Below are positions 55,957 through 64,000 of a DNA stretch of 64,000 bases, piece by piece. The notes beneath the pieces are model-generated. The model had not been told where the DNA came from. It did no database searches and worked only from the letters and a program-made list of their open reading frames with translations. A program made the position numbers and the translations under genes. Numbering within the stretch: position 1 is the stretch's first letter; each line of letters opens with the position of its first letter. This stretch comes from Amaurobius ferox (lineage: Eukaryota > Arthropoda > Arachnida > Araneae > Amaurobiidae). The DNA is taken from assembly GCA_951213105.1 (NCBI GenBank), contig OX578153.1, positions 54,126,020-54,190,019 of the forward strand, written 5' to 3'.

Positions 55957-58640
55957 GCCCCTGGACGAGCCGCCCCTGGATAAAAGTACCCATGAATAAG
56001 TTCCATGCTTACTATAAGCTAATCATTGAAGAATATCTGAGACCTGTAATGACAGCAATATAACTTGCTATGTTTGCAACTCTGCGAACTTCAATGGGAA
56101 CTAACAAGTTCAATCCCACAACATAGACACGTAGCCTTCAAATATCTTGAACATTTTGCTCAGGCTTCAAGAGCATGTAAAAGCTACTATAAGTAATAGA
56201 AATATAAAATTGAAAATCTGGATTTATTAGATTATATATGTATTCTATTTAGATCAGTGATTTCCAAATTTTTGAATACGTATTTCTAGGAGTAAGCATT
56301 TTTTTTTAAGAAAGAGGCAGCAGAATTAGTTAAGATTGGGTTTTTGCCGATAGAAGAAATTGAACAAACATTTGAATTTAAAGCACGTTTTCTTTAAAAT
56401 TGTCCAATTATGAGTCAGGCTCGTAATCATATGGGGTGGTAGCAGGGAAGTTGAGCTCCTACTAAAATAACTCAGAACCTGCACTAACAGGATTCAACTA
56501 CTCAATGATGCAGAGTGCTTACAAGGTGTTTATTCTTAAATCGAAAATTCTATGTATATAAAAGGTACATTTTCATTGTACTTTTATGATAATTGTGCCC
56601 AAAATGTTTTTAACACATGGTAATAAAATCAGGCAGTAAATTCAATTCTATCTTTTAATTAATCTTAGTAAGAGAAGTGGGTAAAAATAGCTATTAATCA
56701 ATCGCTACAACTTAAATCACACTAAGTCATTCAAAAATTTGAACTTTAGTCCATTAATGTTTTCCTATTAATAGACTATTATTGATTAATCTGCTTAATC
56801 CATTAATGCCTTCTTACCAATTAATGTTGTCTAGTATTAACATCACAAAAAAAATGTGAAGGTGACATTTTACTAGTTATTGAGCTTACTCCATGGTACG
56901 AAAATAAATGGTTTTTTACCTTGATATAGAATCAGTTTTGGTAAAGTCCTTTTACAAATACCAATCCCCCTTTTTGCCCTTTGTGGTGGTTACGAACCTT
57001 TTATTATGTTCTCCTCTAAACTGGGAGGGAAGCTTAGTTTGACATAAATTGAACTAGAATGCCCTGTTGAACAAGCAAAACGATGTTCAAATATTACGGA
57101 ATAAGGGTCTAGAATGCACTCTCGGAGGATTTTGTGAGTTCTGTAGTTCATCTATAATCTATGTGAGTAGGACATTTATTAAATATGAAAAGATAAAAGA
57201 TTCGCCTAAAGTACAGTTGAGACGGGGGGGGGGGGGGGGGGGTTACCTCACTCCGAACGTAATGTTCATTTTAATAGCTATTTTCTCTACATTGAATTTT
57301 GACATGTCAAAAAATATTCACGATTCAATGATGACGATTTTGAATGTAAAAAGGTAGCACGTTTATATCTCCGAATCTAATAGACAGTAATATCAACAAT
57401 TTATACTTATTTTGCTGAAATAAGTTACCATTTAGGAATATACAAAAAAAAATTAAATATTTTAATATTCTTTTTTTTTTTCTTCTTCAAATGAAATATA
57501 AAATTTCTGTCCAAGCTTGCTTCACTTTGCGAACATTTCATTCAAAATATCTTGTAAACAATAAAAGATTGATATAAACGGTAAACAATAAAAATGTTTC
57601 GTCGAAAATTCAGTTTCTAGATCAATCATTCTTTTTTTACAAAGCACCTATAGATTTCGGGCAGCCATCTTGAATGAAAATGATAATGACTGAAAAATTG
57701 TTATAAATAATAAAAATTAATTTCTAACTCTTTGAATATATTTCAAGGATATATAATTGGGACTTTATTAGAGTTTTATATTATAAGACGTTATGCACGT
57801 TCGATCTCCGACGCCGCCCAAACACTATCTCCGTGCCTAAGCAGAGCATGGGCACGTGAAATCTGTAGATCCGAAAATCCATCCAAGAAATGATGGGCTA
57901 AAAGAAGACTGGTACTATCTCTGTACATTCAATATGTTAGATAACGAGTAAAAAAATCAATAAAAAGATCAAAATATCAATTCAGTATCCCTCTCGAAAC
58001 AGTTTTTCATCTATTTGCATTTGGCTTGACAATTTTCCTTTCTAAATTGTGTTAATGTTATCAATATTTCTGTTAAAGTGTCTGTTTTGGAATGATATAT
58101 ATTTTAGTGTAACGTGCTGAATTTCAACAATCGGCCTTTTCAGCCTCCTGGTGACTGGCAGTAGTTTACTCCCAGTCATCCATCTTGGTGCTCCAAACCC
58201 TCAGTTGAACCGGGCGGCCTGGGTTGTGAGAAAAAAAACATATATATAAATATATAAAAGAAGGATAAGACCAACAAATGATGTTTCATAAATTAAAAAA
58301 ATCGTTTTTGAAACATTGATTGTCTAATGGCGAAGTCACCCAAACCATCCGATTTAAGTATCATTATTATTGTGTAAATAAAATTATAGTAAGAGACATA
58401 TTCAACTTTTTTAACTAACAGTCTTTAACAAAGCTCCTATACATACAGGTTGGCGTGAATCAGACTCCACTGGCGCTTACATTTCAAGACGAAGATAGAT
58501 AAAACAGGTTTCTCTTTCTACAGTATTGGACATTATTTTCTTACATTATGATCGCTAGGAAATTTAAACACTTATAGATTTATTCGTGGATGAATAGTAC
58601 AATTTATTACAGAATAATCTCCTATTTTAAATCTACATTT
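55957..58640. other. AT-rich spacer with a poly-G tract
   Basis: No supported gene. A run of 19 G lies at 57224-57242. The open frame 57067-57357 reads through that run and is unlikely to be real. At 58140-58230 a less AT-rich block ending CCGGGCGGCCTGG may be a SINE remnant. Confidence 0.4.
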
Positions 58641-58642
58641 AG

Positions 58643-58746
58643 TGTAGATAATCTAACAAACATCAGCCATACCACACATCATTTTGAAAGTGACACAAGC
58701 GGTCTGATGCTGTCTCTGGACGCAACACAGACTGATTCGCCAGTCT
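58643..58746 (+). CDS. Candidate exon upstream of the cysteine-rich exon
   Basis: The frame reads VDNLTNISHTTHHFESD..., then LMLSLDATQTDSPV, and ends at a strong donor (GTCT/GTAAGTATG, cut after 58746). A possible acceptor is CTACATTTAG at 58633-58642, but the frame is open further upstream (to 58590) and the true start is unknown. The exon leaves one base of a split codon. That phase fits the next exon if its acceptor is at 58832-58833 (GAAGACAG), giving an intron of 87 bp. I do not recognise the peptide. Confidence 0.38.
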
Positions 58747-58833
58747 GTAAGTATGGGAGCCTCAGTCTTTAAGATCAATGCTACAGAAATCAAATAGAAA
58801 ATTACATTGTGAATAAAAATTGTAGGAAGACAG

Positions 58834-59145
58834 TACAAACACCTGCAAAGATGAAACCTTGTAGAATAACCATCAAAGGAGACATCGGAAAGTCAGGAAT
58901 AGAGCTCCGCTCACCAACTGCTCTAGATTTGCCGAAATGTACGGACTGCAAGTCCAACCTGACCTTCCTTTGCTACATCTGCTGTCAGTGCGGGTGCAGG
59001 CCGGCTTCTACTATAAATTTGGATCCTGCAATGAGAGGTCCCAAAGGTGACGGAACTTGCAAAGGGTACTGCAAAAAATCTTGCAACAACACAAAGTGTC
59101 CTGAAAAGTGCCAGCCAACTTGCATTTGTGGCTGTAAGAAAAATG
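58834..59145 (+). CDS. Candidate exon of a cysteine-rich protein
   Basis: The open frame has no ATG at its start but does have acceptor-like AG sites (58825 and 58833) and ends at a good donor (AATG/GTGAGTAG, cut after 59145), so it looks like an internal exon. About 103 codons contain 16 Cys, in a cluster KCTDC...LCYICCQCGC (about residues 38-57 of the exon) and a second cluster GTCKGYCKKSCNN followed by five more Cys. The region between holds a collagen-like RGPKGDG. Composition is richer in G and C than its flanks. Such spacing could bind metal or form disulfides. There is no signal peptide in the visible part, and no known family is recognised. The next exon is not visible. Confidence 0.45.
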
Positions 59146-60859
59146 GTGAGTAGTTGACAGTCACAAGATGTGGCTACAATAGTTGAAAAATTTTAATTCG
59201 TATAAAGGCTGTGCTTTGATCACAAAACATTCACTATATGAATAACCTATTTCTCAGATTGTCCGTCTGTAACTCTTGGCGAAAATTTTGGCAAGGCATT
59301 TAGCGGGATATATTCCTAACTTGGCACCTTTTTCAAATGTGGATTAATTAACAGAAACATCGCCAAATTGATAAAAATGTCTCTAAATCAGAAAAACGGC
59401 ATCTAATTAATGAATATTCAATATCTTGGAAAGACTATAAGAAAATCCCATATCTCCGTCTGTCCGTTCATTACGCTTGGTAAAAATTTTGGCGACGAAT
59501 TTGGTAGGACATTGCCAATTTGAAGACTTTTTTTTAAATATTTTCCAAATTAGTGAAAAAAAACGCCAAATTGATGAAAATGGCACCAAATTGATACAAC
59601 TCATGCTAAATCAATCAAAATAACACCTATTCGATGAAAATTCAATATCTTGGAAAGATAAGTTCAATTAATTTAGTAATCCCTGACGGTTTGCGTTTTG
59701 TTAGGGGATGATATAGCATGGATGCTTCGATAGAAAGTAGTATAGGAAATAGTAATATTAATTGGGAGATAAGCATGACTCACATGTTCGCGGGGATAGT
59801 AGGAGCATAAGTGTTGCCGGCGGACGGGTGGAAGGAAATGCTTTGCAACTTTTTGTATCTTGTCATATAAAGGACATATTTTCTAGTTTCTAATACATTT
59901 ATATTTATTTATTTACACATATATGAAGGTTGATTATTTACGAATTTTATTGGTTTTTTATTAAAAACTAGAGGTTCGGACCAATCCTGATACTTTCCAC
60001 GCTAAACAAGTGGTCATTAAACTTCTGAGCCAAAATATTACATCACCTCTCTAAAAGCGCAGTGTCAGTATGTTGGAACATTAAATGCAACTCCGAGAAC
60101 TGAATAAAACTCATGTATACTAATTCGACCAGACTAAAAGCGTTGCCACAATATAAAGCAATTGCATGGCCATGAGAATACTTGAAGAAATATACGGAAA
60201 CTTGTATTCAGCTCATGGAGTTAGACATGAGACCACCCCCATGATTCAGCTGAATAGTAACATTAATATTGAGAGGTCACCCCAATTTAAAAATTGAGAA
60301 TAAGAATATTTGAGAGACTTGAATATGAGTATTAAAGAGACATCTTCGAATTCGCGTTTTAAGCAGTGCAGTTAATGCAAACTTTGTTTATAGATGGATT
60401 TGTTGGAGCTGAATTGTATAACTCATAAAGTGAGAGAGAGTTAGTCCCTTTTCGTTCACGGTGACCAGAAATAGAAAACTTGAGGTAACATGCTTGAGGA
60501 ACTAAACTTGATAAATTGGTTTGTTAGAGGATCTAGGGGAAAGCAAATTCATTACATTATGTTAGGGGTTGGTATATGTTTTGATACAATCGTATAAGAA
60601 ATTGTAATATTTAATGGGAGGGGCGTATGCCTAACATGTGTCTGTGGTTATTAGGAGCCGGTGGGAGGGTCGTCTATAGTTGATATCAGCCGGTTTCTGT
60701 TTCCCATGCATGGCCGTGGTATCTGAAGCAGACCAACACAATCAGTGCCCAAAGCGATCGGACTTTGCTGGTTTAAAAAAAATCTGCCTTCACATCTACA
60801 ACGTATATGAAGTTTACCGCATGGAAAAGTAGAAGATAAATGTTAATCACACAGGAAAA
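59146..60859. other. AT-rich DNA with old family A relics and a diverged direct repeat
   Basis: Two pieces (59270-59440 and 59455-59665, minus orientation) resemble the family A block with ATTCAATATCTTGGAAAGA and repeated GCCAAATT-type motifs, but are much diverged. About 120 bp at 59698-59830 (GTTAGGGGATGATATAG...AGGAGCATAAG) recur in diverged form at 60560-60676 (GTTAGGGGTTGGTATATG...AGGAGCCGGTG). No gene is supported. The minus-strand frame 59407-59604 lies inside the family A relic. Confidence 0.5.
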
Positions 60860-61077
60860 TTCAACCAAACTGAGAGGATTGGCGGATTCAATTCAGAATA
60901 ATACTATATAAATTTAATCATTATCTAAAATTAATATTATGCAACATTTTCGAAACTATTTCATTTGCCTGTGCTCTAATTTCCATTCAACAATTTTGCG
61001 TAATATCAATTTTAGATAATGATCAGATTTATATGATATTGCTTTGAATGGAATCTGCCTACATACTCAATTTAGTT
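60860..61077. mobile_element. Imperfect foldback element (MITE-like)
   Basis: The left arm (60860-60952) and right arm (60985-61077) pair imperfectly: AATCATTATCTAAAATTAAT on the left against CAATTTTAGATAATGATC on the right, extended outward by GGATTGGCGGATTCAATTC against GAATGGAATCTGCCTACA. Loop about 30-40 bp. No coding capacity. The target duplication is not clear. Confidence 0.6.
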
Positions 61078-61307
61078 CACTACTTTCGTGTGGGATTAAT
61101 AGTTATTTTCTCCTTTTTTGCTCTCCATTGTTGTGTAGGGGGAAACATTGAAAAAATTGTTTTTCTGATGGTTTATGTTTGTGTTTTTCGTCAAAATATC
61201 CAATAAAATTGCTAAACTTTGAATTAAAATTTTGTTGGCTAACCTTCTGGATAAAATTTAACTGTAACCAAAAATAACATACAACATAAATAAATTTTGC
61301 ATATTTC

Positions 61308-61645
61308 CCTAGTAGCATTTAATATTGGTGAAATATCAATATTGTATATCTTGGCATTACATTGGAAATATGTCCCATGTAATGCCAAGGTTTATATCCC
61401 AATATTGGGCAAATATTGCGGTTACATTGGCCTCCAATATTGGCTAAATATTTTCATTGCAATATTACGCCAATATTGGTGTTAGATGGAAATATTTCCA
61501 ATCAAACGCCAATATTGGTTTAATATTATCCGAATATTATCCCAATATTTTAAGCCAATATTGTACCTATTCCGTCAAAATATCCACTTTTTCATATTGG
61601 TCCAATATTTCCAATATTGGCTGCCAATATAGAATTGCTACTGAG
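61308..61645. mobile_element. CCAATATTGG-rich inverted-repeat element
   Basis: More than ten copies of the palindromic AATATTGG/CCAATATT motif lie within about 330 bp. The edges mirror each other: TAGTAGCATTTAATATTGG at the left and CCAATATAGAATTGCTACTG at the right. Inside, CTTGGCATTACAT pairs perfectly with ATGTAATGCCAAG (61352-61391). It is probably a foldback or MITE-like element; open frames across it (61297-61485 and 61457-61681) are by-products. Confidence 0.65.
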
Positions 61646-61681
61646 GTTCCTACCAGTATTTTATTATTCCCTATCAGGTAA

Positions 61682-64000
61682 AAGCATTTTTATTATCGCG
61701 TCTCAACATAAATGTTCTTTACACCTGACCTCGTTTAAAGCATTATCTTCAGAAGAATGTTATTTGAAATGTCAATTATCGAATGAAAGTCATTAGGGAC
61801 ACGCGGAAAGCACTTGATTAGAGCAAAAGTGCAAAGCCAGAAAAAGTGGGTAGAACATCGGTTACAGTAACTCCAGGGACACTTTTGTAAATGGGTATAA
61901 AAACTCAATGTAAAAGTGTCATTCAAATGCAGTGTTTTAAGGTTTAAAAAAAACGAGAATATAAGACTCTCCAGTTAACCGTTGTTAATAAGCTTATTGG
62001 TGTTACCTTATTAAGTTAAAATGGGTTAAAATGACAAATGTGATTTATGTGTAGAATTTTGGTACAAATCAGATACTTGAGATAAATGCATAAAATTTTC
62101 AGATTTAAACCCGATATTATTTTGTCCTAATAATATTTTTGTTGAAATAATATTTTTGTCGATAATATTTTTGTTGAAAGAACTATATGGCTAGAATCAT
62201 TGCAGAAAATGGCTTGACTTCATGGATAACAATTATAAGTAGTTGCACATTTAGCTATAATTATATTAACAATTATAAGTAGTTGCACCATTATTGAATG
62301 TAAGCGTTCCAAGTATTGGACCAATCAAAAAATGGCTGAATTACATGGACAGACATTATATGTAGATGCATATTTAGCCATTATTAAATGCAAATGTTCC
62401 AAATATTGAATCATTCATAAAATAGCTAAATTGTCAAGCTTGATTAGAAAATATGCTAAACTACCCCATATTCGAAAAGAACATATTATTATTTATAGAT
62501 ATAGATGTATTAATTAAATTGGTACTAATATTGAATTTATATATTTCCCCACGGGCAAAATATTTTATTGTGGTATCACGCTAGATAAACAAAGCTCTTA
62601 TTAGCGGTTAGTTTCAAAATCTGTATTTTTAAAGATCTTGTAGTTTTAAAATAATCGTTTTGTCAAATTGATAAAGATTTGTCGGTTTTTCAAGATGGTA
62701 ATGCATATATCTCAAAAACTAAACGCGCTAGATATAAACAAAAAACAAGAGTTTCTATCTCCTTGAAAGGCCTAAAAGTATATATAAATGGATTTTGGAT
62801 CCAGCTCTTAGTTTTCGTAATATAATGGTTATAATTTCGATATTTTAGTATTATAATCTGGGATTTTCAATGGGTGGGAAAGTTTTTATATTTAAAATAT
62901 CACAAGTGTTGCATCTCAATATGTTTACTTACTCTTTGGTAAAATATTGATGCACAAGTACGAGATATTTTTTTGTTTAAAAAAATTAGGAATTTAAATG
63001 AACTTGAAGATTCTATTCAAGATACGTACTCGAAGTACGTATTCAAGGTACGTATTCGAGGTACGTATTCAAGTACGTACCGCCAAGGAAGTTTATTTAT
63101 AAACTTAAATCTAAAATCGCATTAGATATACTGTATAAGTTTCATTTATATATCGCCAAGCAAGTAAGTTAGTAAAATAATATGGCATTTTGATGTGAAG
63201 TCTATGGTTAGAGTATCCAGAAGAAATAGTGTTGAAAACTAGATGTGCTAGCTATCTATAAACAGTTAGTAAGTCATTTGTAGTGCTTTAAAAGCCTGTA
63301 AACAATACAAATGAGTCTGAAAAAAATCGAATAAACTTATTGAACTTTACTGGAGTATTTACAAAATTTTATTCAAGTAAAACCATTTCGGCCCCATTAG
63401 ACTAGAGCCACCGCCAATTACATTTCAAATATCTTACGATAAAATCAAAGTGCGTTAAAGAACGTGGTACTAATCTTTTCAAATATCAAACAAAGACAAG
63501 AAAGGCTAGAAACTTAACAAGAAAACGCGTTGATAAAAATTTTAAATGTGTACTGTACTCTTTTGATCTGTAGGCTGTAATGGACTTCCCGCATTACTTA
63601 TCACAATAATTTTGTGACAACTGTACTCTGCTGTTGTTTACAACTATACTCTCTTCTACGCAATACACCGATTTTCTGAATAAATTATGCAAGCACATGT
63701 CACAATAAAAATTTTCAGCAAGCATCCTATGAATGTGAACAGCAGAGATGTGGACAGAAAAACCTTTGTAAATAATTGTGGTACCTGATCCATGTGGGAC
63801 GCATTCAACATGGGCTGTACAAACAGAACTAATATTTATAACAAATTAAATGCACGAAGAAATTATAAACACAAATTAAAAATTTTCGAATAATTTTATT
63901 AGAAAGCATTTATTTTGTCCCCATCACCTATCGTTAAGGGTTTTATTATCACGTGTCAATTCTAAAAAGAGTCACAGTCTAAAAGTACTGTACCTTTGTT
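61682..64000. other. AT-rich spacer, nothing recognised apart from minor repeats
   Basis: No gene supported. A diverged duplication lies at about 62224-62330 and 62335-62440 (shared ATTATTRAATGYAARYGTTC and TAGCTAAAT-like parts). A short tandem repeat of TACGTATTCAAGG-type units lies at 63021-63080. The minus-strand frame 61735-61926 is not recognisable. Confidence 0.4.

Noticed and set aside
56251..56275. hAT-like end (CAGTGATTTCCAAA)
   Set aside because: No matching inverted end or target duplication was seen downstream, so a single short match is not enough.
58746..58826. Splicing of the 58746 donor to the nearest acceptor at 58825
   Set aside because: That join would put the cysteine-rich exon out of frame and reach a stop after about nine codons. 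The AG at 58832-58833 keeps the frame, although its pyrimidine tract is weak.

Overview
The window looks like repeat-dense, AT-rich non-coding DNA from an animal nuclear genome, most likely an arthropod and perhaps an arachnid. The arthropod guess rests on the mix of Tc1, mariner, pogo and hAT DNA transposons, tRNA-derived SINEs and abundant (TA)n and (CA)n tracts; the species is not determined. There are no operons, no bacterial signals, no CRISPR array and no rRNA. No complete host gene can be shown. Two loci look like exons: a TATA-box/ATG/splice-donor unit at 2139-2332, and a two-exon cysteine-rich coding segment at 58643-59145.

Layout. 1-4931 is mostly unique AT-rich sequence with the first candidate exon. 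4932-6305 is a decayed Tc1 element with intact ends. 7504-10165 is an hAT element with a perfect 8-bp target duplication, and another element is nested in it. 12301-13446 is a large copy of dispersed family B. 15493-17536 is a reverse-transcriptase element with unusual 365-bp inverted terminal repeats. 18950-26441 holds families B and C, a pogo-like element with a nearby paralogous empty site, and an exact 97-bp tandem array. 27368-34379 holds SINEs, a degenerate 145-bp tandem array and more family B. 34720-38045 holds degraded fragments and long (TA)n. 38140-51542 is almost wall-to-wall family A and B copies, broken by SINEs, a mariner in pieces and a 320-bp tandem dimer. 51652-64000 has foldback elements, degenerate tandem repeats, the cysteine-rich exons and mostly unique AT-rich DNA.

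The dominant theme is a group of non-coding elements, called A, B and C here. They share termini: a TCTGATGTGGGC-type 5' end, ACTTTCC just inside it, and a 3' hairpin closing on GGAAAGTA. They carry a CA microsatellite shortly before the hairpin, and B carries central tandem repeats. This architecture resembles Helitron-like HINE/DINE-1 elements. At least ten A, eleven B and two C copies or fragments occur. They insert in A-rich runs and nest in the hAT element, the mariner and a tandem repeat, so the relative order of events can be read. The most notable case is a mariner whose parts lie at 39985-40361, 50206-50603 and 51543-51641. One family A copy splits the last two parts, and a 9.8-kb block that begins with an A 5' end and finishes with an A 3' end separates the first two.

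All family assignments come from reading motifs and terminal structures by eye. No database search was possible.
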